Origin: Burkholderia arboris
Lineage (GTDB): Bacteria; Pseudomonadota; Gammaproteobacteria; Burkholderiales; Burkholderiaceae
Assembly: GCF_902499125.1 (NCBI RefSeq)
Contig: NZ_CABVPX010000023.1
Coordinates: 62,001-126,000 of the forward strand
Length of the DNA stretch: 64,000 nt
Direction of reading: 5' to 3'
The number at the start of each line of letters is the position of its first letter. Positions within the stretch are counted from its first letter, which is position 1. The notes beneath the pieces were generated by a model, which saw only the letters and a program-made list of their open reading frames with translations, was not told where the DNA came from and made no database searches. Positions 1 through 8,194 of this stretch are shown here, in pieces. The position numbers were made by a program, and so were the translations under genes.

Positions 1-429
1 TTCGCGACCCGCCTCGCACACCGTCACGGCTCGCGGCCGGTGCTGATCATCGGCTCCGCGATGCTGTGCGTCGGCAGCGTCGTGATGAGTCTCCTCACCA
101 GCGCGATGCCGGTCTGGTCGATCGTGCTGCTGTCGATCGTGTTCGGCGTACCGAACGGCTTCAACAATCTCGGCAACCAGGCGGCGCTCTACCAGAGCGC
201 GCCGCACGACCGGATCGGCACGGCCTCGGGGCTGTACCGCACCGCGCAGTATGTCGGCGGCAGCCTGTCGTTTGCGCTCGTCGGGCTGGCGCTCGGCCAT
301 CCGGCGAGCGATCGCGGCCTGCGCGAGCTGGCCATTGTCCTGGCGGTCATCAGCGTGCTGCTGCTGCTCAACGCGGCATCGAGCCGGCACCTGGATGCCG
401 CCGCTTCTTCCATCTCCCAACAGAAGTGA
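1..429 (+). CDS. MFS transporter, C-terminal part (gene begins before the window)
   Basis: The reading frame is open from base 1 to the TGA at 427-429, so only the last 142 residues are visible. They are hydrophobic, with Gly/Ala-rich helices typical of the second half of a 12-14 helix major facilitator protein. The segment around NNLGNQAALYQSAP followed by GTASGLYRTAQYVGG is usual for DHA2-type drug/proton antiporters. The substrate cannot be told from this part. The next gene starts only 8 bases downstream on the same strand, so the transporter and the isochorismatase-like hydrolase are probably co-transcribed. Confidence 0.8.
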   Translation, partial: FATRLAHRHGSRPVLIIGSAMLCVGSVVMSLLTSAMPVWSIVLLSIVFGVPNGFNNLGNQAALYQSAPHDRIGTASGLYRTAQYVGGSLSFALVGLALGHPASDRGLRELAIVLAVISVLLLLNAASSRHLDAAASSISQQK

Positions 430-437
430 GGTGTTAC

Positions 438-1025
438 ATGTCCATTCCGACGCTCAATCGCACGGTTGCCCTGGTCGCCATCGATCTGCAGAACGGCATC
501 GTGTCGCTGCCGGTCGTGCCGTACACCGGTGCGCAGGTCGTGGCGAAGACGGTCGAGCTCGCGACCGCGTTCCGCGCGCTGCAGCTTCCCGTCATCTACG
601 TGCACACAAGCTACCAGCCGGACGGCGGCGTGGCGCTGAAGGTCAAGACGGATGCGCCGTCGGCGCCGCCGAATCTCGATCCCGAATGGAGCGCGTTCGC
701 GCCGGCGCTCGGCGTGGCGCCGTCCGACATCGTCGTGACGAAGCACCAGTGGGGCGCGTTCACCGGCACCGACCTCGACGTGCAGCTGCGCCGGCGCGGC
801 ATCACGGACATCGTGCTGACCGGGATCGCAACCAACATCGGCGTCGAATCGACGGCGCGCCAGGCATACGAGAACAACTACAACGTCGTCGTCGTCAGCG
901 ACGCGGTCAGCACGTCGTCCACCGACGCGCAGACCTTCGCGCTGACGCAGATCTTCCCGAAGCTCGGGCAGGTGGCCGCGACGGCCGACGTGGAGGCGGC
1001 ACTGGAGCAGGCGTTTTCGCGCTGA
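438..1025 (+). CDS. isochorismatase-like hydrolase lacking the nucleophilic cysteine
   Basis: 195 residues, the normal length for the isochorismatase-like alpha/beta fold. The fold's conserved Asp is D16 (AIDLQNG) and the conserved Lys is K102 (VTKHQWGAF). In cysteine hydrolases of this superfamily the third catalytic residue is a Cys in a TGxxTNxCVxxTAR motif. Here the motif reads TGIATNIGVESTAR, with Gly135 at the Cys position. True isochorismatases such as EntB and PhzD also lack this Cys, so the protein is more likely a vinyl-ether or ester hydrolase than an amidase. The substrate is unknown. It is the first gene of a six-gene same-strand run (to 6952) of CoA-dependent catabolic enzymes. 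Confidence 0.85.
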   Translation: MSIPTLNRTVALVAIDLQNGIVSLPVVPYTGAQVVAKTVELATAFRALQLPVIYVHTSYQPDGGVALKVKTDAPSAPPNLDPEWSAFAPALGVAPSDIVVTKHQWGAFTGTDLDVQLRRRGITDIVLTGIATNIGVESTARQAYENNYNVVVVSDAVSTSSTDAQTFALTQIFPKLGQVAATADVEAALEQAFSR

Positions 1026-1083
1026 ACGAAGCGGCGTGTTCGGCGTGCACCATTCATACAGAGCCATTTAACGAGGCATGACG

Positions 1084-2247
1084 ATGATCAAGACCGATGC
1101 ATGGGTTCTTTACGCAGGACCGGAACCGAGCAAGAAGCAGGCGCCCGTGGCGGGCGAGCTGCGTCGCGAAACCTTCGAATTCTCCGATCTGGAAGCCGGC
1201 GAGGTGCTGGTCGAGCCGCTGTACGGATCGTGGGAAGCGAACCTCGACCACGCGCTGTCGCGCAATCCGGTCGACATCTGCCGGCAGCGCCGCGAGGACA
1301 AGATCGTGCTCGGCAACGGTGCGCTGGTGCGCATCGTCGAGCGCGGCCGCGGCGTGAAGACGCTGAAGGAAGGCGAGATCTGCATGGTGATGCCGTTCGG
1401 CAAGCGCGACGAATACGGGTTCGCCGAACTCGTCTACGCGTACGACGCGCCGGGCACGATCGGCGTGATGGCGCAGCGGACCAAGATGCGCGCCGACAAC
1501 CTCGTGGCGGTGCCGACGGACAGCCGGCATTCGCTGCTGCAATGGGCGACGTACGGCCGCTACTTCACCGCGTGGGACAACTGGAAGGTGGCGTCGGCGT
1601 GCTGGCGCTCGCAGTTGCCGGACGTCGATCCGGCCGACTACCTGGTATTCGGCTGGGGCGGCGGCACGACGCTCGCCGAACTGCAGCTCGCGAAGCGCGA
1701 AGGCTTTCGCGTCGCGATGACGGCGAGCAACGACCGGCGCCTCGAGGAGCTCGCGAAGCTCGGCATCACGCCGGTCGATCGCCGCAAGTTCCCGAATCTC
1801 GCGTATGACGACGAGCGCTACAAGACCGATCCCGAGTATCAGGCGAGCTATCGCGAGTCGGAGCGCGTGTTCGCGGAGACGATCGCGGAACTGAGCGGCG
1901 GCCGCGGCGTCGCGATCTTCCTCGACAACCTCGGCGGCGCGCTGTATCGCTCGACGATGCGCGTGGTCGGCCGCACCGGCATCGTCACGACGGTCGGCTG
2001 GAAGACCGGGATGCGCCTGTGGAACCTGCGCGCGACGGAATGCATCAACCGCCGCCTGCACATCCACACGCACGCGTGGCGCTACGACGACAGCATCACG
2101 ATCCGCGACTTCCAGGAAACGAGCGGCTGGATCGGCGAGGAGCCGACCGAGATCTTCGATTTCGACGAAGTGCCGAAGCTCGCGTCCGACTACCTGAACG
2201 GGAAGATCCAGACGTATTTCCCGATCTACCGGATCAACGCCGTCTGA
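1084..2247 (+). CDS. MDR-superfamily zinc-independent alcohol dehydrogenase/quinone oxidoreductase-like protein
   Basis: About 387 residues. A GroES-like N-terminal half is followed by a Rossmann half with a glycine-rich turn (VFGWGGGTTLAELQLA, about residue 190). A later segment, FLDNLGGALYRSTMRVVGRTGIV, matches the substrate-side region of medium-chain dehydrogenase/reductases. I see no structural-zinc cysteine cluster. An upstream ATG at 1078 is in frame, but GAGG at 1073-1076 is only one base from it and seven bases from the ATG at 1084, so 1084 is preferred. It probably performs an NAD(P)H-dependent step on the acid or acyl-CoA handled by the neighbouring CoA-transferase and lyase; the substrate is not identifiable. 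Confidence 0.8.
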   Translation: MIKTDAWVLYAGPEPSKKQAPVAGELRRETFEFSDLEAGEVLVEPLYGSWEANLDHALSRNPVDICRQRREDKIVLGNGALVRIVERGRGVKTLKEGEICMVMPFGKRDEYGFAELVYAYDAPGTIGVMAQRTKMRADNLVAVPTDSRHSLLQWATYGRYFTAWDNWKVASACWRSQLPDVDPADYLVFGWGGGTTLAELQLAKREGFRVAMTASNDRRLEELAKLGITPVDRRKFPNLAYDDERYKTDPEYQASYRESERVFAETIAELSGGRGVAIFLDNLGGALYRSTMRVVGRTGIVTTVGWKTGMRLWNLRATECINRRLHIHTHAWRYDDSITIRDFQETSGWIGEEPTEIFDFDEVPKLASDYLNGKIQTYFPIYRINAV

Positions 2248-2350
2248 GCGACAGGTCGCGCGCCGCGCCCCGCATCTTTGCATGTTGATTAGTCATGCAG
2301 ACGATGCCGGCGCGCGGCGCGCCGTGCAATCCATTTGACTGGAGAACGGC

Positions 2351-3589
2351 ATGGCCACTGTGGAAATCGGGGACGTCGACGCCGGCGCGGCGTCGGACAC
2401 GTCCAAACGGGCGCCCCTCGACGGCATTCGCGTGATCGACGCCGCGACGCTGTTCGCGGGCCCGCTCTCGGCGACGATGCTCGCGGACTACGGCGCCGAC
2501 GTGATCAAGGTCGAGCATCCGGACGGCGATCCGGCGCGCAAGTACGGCGCGCGTCGCGACGACGTGCCGTTGTGGTGGAAGGTGCTCGCGCGCAACAAGC
2601 GGGCGGTCACGCTGAATCTCGGCACGGCCGACGGCCAGCGGATCTTCCGCGAACTGGTGGCGCAGGCGGACGTGGTCGTCGAGAACTTCCGGCCCGGCAC
2701 GCTCGAACGCTGGGGGCTCGGCTACGACGTGCTGTCCGCGATCAACCCGCGGCTCGTGCTCGTGCGGGTAACGGGCTTCGGCCAGTTCGGCCCGTATGCG
2801 AGCCGGCCGGGCTTCGGTACGCTGGCCGAGGCGATGAGCGGGCTCGCGTCGATCACCGGCGAGGCGGACGGGCCGCCGCTCCTGCCGTCGTTTCCGCTTG
2901 CCGACACGGTCGCGGGGCTGACCGCCGCGTTCGCGATCATGACCGCGCTGAAGGCGCGCGAGCAGACCGGGCGCGGCCAGGTCGTCGATCTCGCGATCAT
3001 CGAGACGATGCTTGCCGCGATGGGCGCGCAAGTCGCGAGCTACGACCAGACGGGCCGGGTGCCCGAGCGTACAGGCAATCGTTCACCGAACAATTCGCCG
3101 CGCGGTGTCTACCGCACGTCGGACGGCAAGTGGGTCGCGCTGTCGACGTCTGCGCACAGCATCGCCGAGCGCGTGATGCGCCTCGTCGGCCGCGCGGACC
3201 TGATCGACGAACCGTGGTTCGCGAACGGCGCCGAGCGCGCGAAGCACGCGGACGAGCTGGATGCGGCGGTCGGCGGCTGGATCGGGCAGCGCACGCGCGA
3301 CGAGGTGATCGCCGAATTCGAGCGCGCGCAGGCGGCGGTCGCGCCGATCTACGACGTCGCCGACGTGCTGCGCGATCCGCAGTACGCGGCGCTCGGCTCG
3401 GTCGTGTCGGTGCCCGACGCGGAGCTTGGCGCGTTCCGCACGCACAACGTGCCGTTCCGGCTGTCCGACACGCCCGGCGCGATCCGCTGGGGAGGACCTG
3501 CGCGCGGCACGCACAACGACGAAGTATTCGGCGCATTGGGACTGGAGCGGCGCGAGATCGCCGATTTGACCGAACGAGGCGTGATATGA
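2351..3589 (+). CDS. family III (CaiB/BaiF-type) CoA-transferase, module A
   Basis: 412 residues, typical for family III CoA-transferases, which move CoA between carboxylic acids through enzyme-bound anhydride/thioester intermediates. Family features are LDGIRVIDAATLFAGPLSATMLADYGADVIKVE at residues 24-55, the VENFRPGTLERWGL segment near 110 and a conserved RPGFGTLAEAMSG near 152. At the position where formyl-CoA transferase has its catalytic Asp (VDVSxxDA), alignment by eye places Glu218 (VDLAIIETM). The start follows GGAG at 2341. The stop overlaps the next start by four bases (ATGA), indicating translational coupling to the CitE-like lyase. A close family member lies at 12952-14232. Confidence 0.88.
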   Translation: MATVEIGDVDAGAASDTSKRAPLDGIRVIDAATLFAGPLSATMLADYGADVIKVEHPDGDPARKYGARRDDVPLWWKVLARNKRAVTLNLGTADGQRIFRELVAQADVVVENFRPGTLERWGLGYDVLSAINPRLVLVRVTGFGQFGPYASRPGFGTLAEAMSGLASITGEADGPPLLPSFPLADTVAGLTAAFAIMTALKAREQTGRGQVVDLAIIETMLAAMGAQVASYDQTGRVPERTGNRSPNNSPRGVYRTSDGKWVALSTSAHSIAERVMRLVGRADLIDEPWFANGAERAKHADELDAAVGGWIGQRTRDEVIAEFERAQAAVAPIYDVADVLRDPQYAALGSVVSVPDAELGAFRTHNVPFRLSDTPGAIRWGGPARGTHNDEVFGALGLERREIADLTERGVI

Positions 3590-4458
3590 AAACCAGCGCA
3601 ACTTACCGCAGTTACCTTTACGTGCCCGCGCACAAGGCGCAGGTGGTGGAAAAGGCGTATGCAAGCGAAGCCGATGCCATCGTGCTCGACCTCGAGGATG
3701 CCGTGCCGGCCAGCCACAAGGCCGAGGCACGCCAGGCGGCCGCCGCGATTCTCGCGGAAGGCCCGCCGAAGCCGACCTACGTGCGGATCAACCCGATCGG
3801 CAGCCCGTGGTGCCGCGACGACGTCGAGGCGATCGCGCAGCCGGCGCTGCAGGCGCTGCGCCTGCCGAAATGCGACCTGCCGCAGCATATCCAGGAGGTC
3901 GCGGGCTGGCTCGACGCGCTCGGCTGCGAGGCTGGCATCCAGATCCTGATCGAGTCGGCGTACGGCGTCGAGACGGCTTACCAGCTCGCGACCGCGTCGC
4001 CGCGGCTCGAACGGATCGGGCTCGGCGAGAGCGACCTGCGCGCGGACCTGCAGATCGGCGTCGACAACTTCACGCTCGAGGTGTGCCGTGCGCGCTGCGT
4101 GGTCGTGTCGCGCGCGGCGGGGCTGAACGGGCCGATCCAGACGGTCTATCACACGCTGCCCGATCTCGACGGACTGAAGGAATCGACGCTGCGCGCGAAA
4201 TCGATGGGGTTCCTCGGCCGCTTCGCGATCCATCCGTCGCAGCTCGCGGTGATCAACGAGGTGTTCACGCCGTCGGAGGACGAGATCCGCGCGGCCGAGC
4301 GCGTGCTCGAAGCGGTCGATGCGGCGGCCGGCAAGGCCTCGGCGTCGTCGGTGTTCGTGCTGCCGGACGGCCGCGTGGTCGCGCCGCCGCTGATCGCCAA
4401 CGCACGCGTGACGCTCGCGCTCGCGAACAATCTTCGACTCAGTGGAGCACTGGCATGA
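3586..4458 (+). CDS. HpcH/HpaI aldolase - CitE-like acyl-CoA lyase, module A
   Basis: 290 residues. The N-terminus RSYLYVPAHKAQVVEKA followed by DAIVLDLEDAVPASHK is the signature of the citrate lyase beta-subunit/malyl-CoA and citramalyl-CoA lyase family, where acidic residues of LDLEDAV and IESAYGVE bind Mg and the CoA thioester enolate. The later GESDLRADL and GRFAIHPSQLAVIN segments also fit. There are no citrate lyase alpha or gamma subunits nearby, so a stand-alone beta-hydroxyacyl-CoA lyase is more likely than citrate lyase. It overlaps the CoA-transferase start-to-stop and the MmgE/PrpD gene by ATGA junctions, so the three are one translational unit. It would cleave the CoA ester made by the transferase. 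Confidence 0.88.
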   Translation: MKTSATYRSYLYVPAHKAQVVEKAYASEADAIVLDLEDAVPASHKAEARQAAAAILAEGPPKPTYVRINPIGSPWCRDDVEAIAQPALQALRLPKCDLPQHIQEVAGWLDALGCEAGIQILIESAYGVETAYQLATASPRLERIGLGESDLRADLQIGVDNFTLEVCRARCVVVSRAAGLNGPIQTVYHTLPDLDGLKESTLRAKSMGFLGRFAIHPSQLAVINEVFTPSEDEIRAAERVLEAVDAAAGKASASSVFVLPDGRVVAPPLIANARVTLALANNLRLSGALA

Positions 4459-5936
4459 GCACACCCGAAACGCTTTCCGCTCCGGCAGCGGCCGCGACGA
4501 ACCGGCCCTTGCCGCCCGACGGCATCGTCGGCGCGCTCGGCCGCTTTGCGGCGGAGGTGCGCGCCGAAGGGCTGGAACGCAGGCTGCGCGTCGAGGCCGC
4601 CGCGCGCGTGCTGGACGTGGTCGGCAACAGCCTGATCGCGCACGACGAACCGGTCGCGCAGTCGGTGCTGCAGGTCGCGCGGCGCTGGGGCGGCACCGGC
4701 CCGGCGAGCGTGATCGGCGCGCCCGACCGGCTGCCGGCCGCGAGCGCCGCGCTCGTCAACGGCACGCTCGCGCATGCGATGGATTTCGACGATTCGCACA
4801 TGCGCTCGGTGCTGCATCCGAGCGCGTCCGTGATTCCGGCCGCGCTCGCCGCCGCGCAGGCGAGCGGCGCGTCGGGTGCGGCGCTGCTCGATGCGATCAC
4901 GGTCGGCACCGAGGTGTGCATCCGGCTCGGTGTCGCCGCTTACAACGAGCAGCTCGGCAATTCGGTGTTCTTCGAGCGCGGCCAGCACGCGACGTCGATC
5001 TGCGGCACGGTCGGCGCGGCGGCGGCCGCGGCGATGCTGTTCGGGCTCGACGCCGCGCAGATCGCGGCGGCGCTCGGCATTGCCGCGAGCATGGGCGCGG
5101 GCCTGCTCGAAGCGAACCGCACCGGCGGCTCGGTGAAGCGGATCCACTGCGGCTGGGCGGCGCACGCGGGCGTGAGCGCGGCGGAACTGGCGGGCGCGGG
5201 CGTAACCGCGCCGCCGACCGCGCTCGAAGGCCGCTTCGGTTTCTTCCACGCGTGGTGCGGCGACCTCGCCGACGTCGACGCGGTGCTGCGCGGCCTCGGC
5301 GACGAATGGGAGACGAGCCGGATCATCTTCAAGCCCTATCCGTGCAACCACTTCACGCATCCGGGCATCGACGCGGCGCTGCAGCTGAAGGCGCAAGGCG
5401 TGACGGCGGACGACGTGGTGTCGGCCGAGCTGCGGGTCGCGACGTCGACGCTGCGCACGATCGGCGAGCCGGCCGAGCTGAAGGCGAATCCGCCGACCGG
5501 TTATGCGGCGGCGTTCTCGGGGCCGTACACAGTCGCGGCGGCGCTGCTCGGCGGCGGCGGGCTCGGCGTCTGGTTCGACGATTTCGACGATGCGCTTGCG
5601 CAGCACCCCGCACGGCGCGCGCTGGCCGCGAAGGTGCGCTGCGTGGCCGATCCGTGGTGCGACACGCGCTTTCCGAACTTCCTGCCGGCCGTGCTGCGCG
5701 TCGAGCTGCGCGACGGGCAGGTGCGCGAGGCGCGGATCGAGTCGAGCAAGGGCACGAATTCGCGGCCGCTGACCGAACAGGAGCTCACCGCGAAATTCGT
5801 GCTGGCGGCGAGTTCGGCGCTCGGCATGGAGCGCGCGCTCGCGCTGCGCGACGCGGTGCAGGCGCTCGCCGACGATGCGCCGCTCGACCTGCTTGCGGCG
5901 CTGACGTCAGGTACTGAAGGAGGACACCGATCTTGA
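4455..5936 (+). CDS. MmgE/PrpD family protein (cytosolic), module A
   Basis: 493 residues, the usual size for MmgE/PrpD proteins, a family including 2-methylcitrate dehydratase and cis-aconitate decarboxylase. Recognisable parts are ALVNGTLAHAMDFDDSHMRSVLHPSASVIPA near residue 96, a GTVGAAAAAAMLFGLD segment, and KPYPCNHFTHPGIDAALQL near 295, a conserved active-site region. No signal peptide is visible, unlike the module B homologue at 8195-9664. The gene is coupled by an ATGA overlap to the CitE-like lyase and by a TTGA overlap to the following cyclase. A dehydratase or decarboxylase role on a tricarboxylic or branched dicarboxylic acid is inferred from the family. Confidence 0.87.
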   Translation: MSTPETLSAPAAAATNRPLPPDGIVGALGRFAAEVRAEGLERRLRVEAAARVLDVVGNSLIAHDEPVAQSVLQVARRWGGTGPASVIGAPDRLPAASAALVNGTLAHAMDFDDSHMRSVLHPSASVIPAALAAAQASGASGAALLDAITVGTEVCIRLGVAAYNEQLGNSVFFERGQHATSICGTVGAAAAAAMLFGLDAAQIAAALGIAASMGAGLLEANRTGGSVKRIHCGWAAHAGVSAAELAGAGVTAPPTALEGRFGFFHAWCGDLADVDAVLRGLGDEWETSRIIFKPYPCNHFTHPGIDAALQLKAQGVTADDVVSAELRVATSTLRTIGEPAELKANPPTGYAAAFSGPYTVAAALLGGGGLGVWFDDFDDALAQHPARRALAAKVRCVADPWCDTRFPNFLPAVLRVELRDGQVREARIESSKGTNSRPLTEQELTAKFVLAASSALGMERALALRDAVQALADDAPLDLLAALTSGTEGGHRS

Positions 5937-6952
5937 ATGCACCGCGCTGGAAAAAGCGGCCGCCCGGCTCGAACTGGGGCGATTTCGGTCCCGACGATCA
6001 GAAGGGGCGGCTGAACTGGCTGACGCCCGACAAGGTGCGGCAGGGCGTTGCCGAAGTCCGGGAAGGACTGTCGTTCTCGCTGAGCCTGCCGCTCGACGTG
6101 CCGCGCGGCGGCGGGTTGAACGCGCGGCGCCGGCCGCCGGCGATCATGCCGGCGCTGCTCGGCGACAAGCCGTACTTCGGCTATCGGGCCGACGAACAGG
6201 TTGCGAACGCAACCGACGTGGTCTGCGACGACTCGTTCTGCATGCACTCGCAGTTCTCGACGCAATGGGACGGCCTGTCGCACGTGGGCGGCGTGTTCGA
6301 CGCGGACGACGACGGCGTGCCTGAAATCGTGTTCTACAACGGTTTCCGGATGGGCGAACATCTGCGGGTGCCGCAGGAAGGCGACGCGACGGGCGGCGCG
6401 CGCGCGCTCGGCATCGAGGTGATGGCGCAGACGGGCGTGCAGGGGCGCGGCGTGCTGATCGACCTGCGGCGTCATTTCGGCGATGCGCGCACCAAGGTCG
6501 GCTTCGCGCAGTTGATGCAGGTGATGGAGGCGGACCGCGTGCAGGTCGAGCGCGGCGACATCGTCTGCATTCACACCGGCTTCGCCGATCTGCTGCTGAA
6601 CGACGACGGCGGATCGCCGGCGACGGTCGCGAGCGCGTGCGTGCTGGACAGCAGCGATGCGCGGCTGCTGCAATGGATCGACGAATCGGGGCTGGCCGCG
6701 CTCGTGGCCGACAACCATGCGATCGAGGAACGTCCGCAGAATGCGCAGCCGCTCCCGCAGCCGGGCGCACTGATGCCGCTGCACGAGCTGTGCCTGTTCA
6801 AGCTCGGCATTCACCTCGGCGAGCTGTGGCACCTGACGCCGCTCGCGAACTGGTTGCATGCGCACCGCCGGAACCGGTTTCTGCTGACCGCGCCGCCGTT
6901 GCATATCCGTGGCCTGGTCGGCGCGCCGGCGAATCCTGTCGCGACCGTTTGA
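5933..6952 (+). CDS. cyclase family (kynurenine-formamidase-like) hydrolase, module A
   Basis: 339 residues of the metal-dependent cyclase family, which contains bacterial arylformamidases. The metal/catalytic signature is HSQFSTQWDGLSHVG at residues 105-119, with H105, D113 and H117. The start is a TTG at 5933 overlapping the previous TGA (TTGA): AAGGAGG at 5917-5923 sits nine bases upstream, and the nearby ATG at 5938 is out of frame. The protein is very similar to the module B cyclase at 14319-15338, and a 146-bp internal tract is almost identical in DNA. It is the last gene of the module A operon and is followed by a strong intrinsic terminator. It probably hydrolyses a lactone, amide or cyclic intermediate; the substrate is unknown. 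Confidence 0.85.
   Translation: MNAPRWKKRPPGSNWGDFGPDDQKGRLNWLTPDKVRQGVAEVREGLSFSLSLPLDVPRGGGLNARRRPPAIMPALLGDKPYFGYRADEQVANATDVVCDDSFCMHSQFSTQWDGLSHVGGVFDADDDGVPEIVFYNGFRMGEHLRVPQEGDATGGARALGIEVMAQTGVQGRGVLIDLRRHFGDARTKVGFAQLMQVMEADRVQVERGDIVCIHTGFADLLLNDDGGSPATVASACVLDSSDARLLQWIDESGLAALVADNHAIEERPQNAQPLPQPGALMPLHELCLFKLGIHLGELWHLTPLANWLHAHRRNRFLLTAPPLHIRGLVGAPANPVATV
6125..6270. repeat. near-identical tract shared by the two cyclase genes (copy A)
   Basis: These 146 bases match 14508-14653 in the second cyclase gene with a single mismatch (G at 6172, A in the other copy). The identity covers about 48 codons including third positions. Immediately before 6125 and after 6270 the two genes differ at many synonymous sites. 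The pattern suggests gene conversion between the paralogues rather than protein constraint alone. Confidence 0.8.
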
Positions 6953-6956
6953 GCCT

Positions 6957-6995
6957 GCGGGCGGCGGCTGTGGCGGCCGCCGCCCGCATTTTTTT
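6957..6995 (+). terminator. rho-independent terminator of the module A operon
   Basis: A perfect 12-bp GC stem (6957-6968 pairing with 6976-6987) with a 7-nt loop is followed by an A and seven T residues at 6989-6995. It begins four bases after the cyclase stop codon. Confidence 0.92.
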
Positions 6996-7244
6996 GCAAC
7001 GCGACAGGGTTGCGAAAATCGCGAATTAAATGGCCGATTGGCACGGTATTCAGAAGAATCAACGTGAAACGGACCCATTAATTTGAAAACTTAACCAATA
7101 TCGTCCGATACCTAAAAATATAGATACGTCAAGATTGGACTATTCTTGTGCATTGCACTAAATATCTGGGGATTGCTCCGATTGCAGAATTTCGCAATCG
7201 TAATCGGAGGCGGTGATTAACCTGTTTAGTGGATGGTCGCAAAC

Positions 7245-8174
7245 ATGAATCTACGTTCGATCGATCTGAACCTGCTGGTCATACTCGATGCGCTATTGAC
7301 GGAGAAGCAGGTCACACGGGCCGGCCAGAAGGTCGGCCTCACGCAGCCGGCCGTCAGCAACGCGCTGGCGCGGCTGCGATTCCTGTTCAAGGACGAGATC
7401 CTCGCGCGCACGGCGGTCGGCATGGAGTTGACGCCGCGCGCGCAGGCGCTGGCCATGCCGATTCGACAAATCATGCAACAAATCGAGGAATTATTTGAAT
7501 CGGATTATCAATTCAATCCATTTACGTCCGAGCGCCATTTTACGGTGCGCATGTCGGATCTCACCGAATTGCTTTTGCTTCCGGCCCTGCTGCGCTGCAT
7601 GCGATTGACCAGCCCGAATATCGGCATGGACGTCGTGCATATGAGTGCCACCCGGACCGCCGACGCGCTCGAATCGGGGCTGCTCGACCTGGCGATCAGC
7701 GCCGGCCTCGAACATTCGGGCACGCTGTCGTCGCGCATCGTATTTCATGACCGGATGGTCTGCGTGATGAGTTGCAGCCATCCGGACGCGGCCGCGCCGC
7801 TGACGCTCGAACGATTCCTCGCGCTCGACTTCCTCAACGTGACGATCAACCCGGTCGACCACAGCCTGATCGACAACCTGCTCGCGACCATGAACTGCAC
7901 GCGGCGTATCGTGCTCAACGTGCCGCACTGGCTCGTCGTGCCGAACATGCTGGATGCGCTGCCGTACGCGGTGATCATGTCGGAGCGGCACGCGCTGAGC
8001 CTCGACGATGCGCGGCTCGTGATCCGCGAACTGCCGCTCGCGATGGAGCCCGTCGCGTGGTCGCTGTACTGGCACCGCCGCTACGACGGCAGCAACGCGC
8101 ACGCGTGGCTGCGCGGCCGCATCGTCGAGGTCGCGGAAGCGCTCGAGCGGCACGTCGTCGCGGCGGAGGCTTAG
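7245..8174 (+). CDS. LysR-type transcriptional regulator
   Basis: 309 residues from the ATG at 7245 (an in-frame ATG at 7233 would add four). The N-terminal winged helix-turn-helix is clear: MNLRSIDLNLLVILDALL, then VTRAGQKVGLTQPAVSNALARLR, then a PBP2-like effector domain. The LRSIDLNLL start resembles the NodD/NahR/LinR-type branch. The upstream 250 bases are AT-rich with no gene and follow the module A terminator, so the regulator has its own promoter. It sits beside module A on the same strand and converges on the module B MmgE/PrpD gene, 20 bases away. It is the natural candidate to regulate module A, an inference from position only. Confidence 0.88.
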   Translation: MNLRSIDLNLLVILDALLTEKQVTRAGQKVGLTQPAVSNALARLRFLFKDEILARTAVGMELTPRAQALAMPIRQIMQQIEELFESDYQFNPFTSERHFTVRMSDLTELLLLPALLRCMRLTSPNIGMDVVHMSATRTADALESGLLDLAISAGLEHSGTLSSRIVFHDRMVCVMSCSHPDAAAPLTLERFLALDFLNVTINPVDHSLIDNLLATMNCTRRIVLNVPHWLVVPNMLDALPYAVIMSERHALSLDDARLVIRELPLAMEPVAWSLYWHRRYDGSNAHAWLRGRIVEVAEALERHVVAAEA

Positions 8175-8194
8175 GCGTAGGCCGAGCACGCCGG

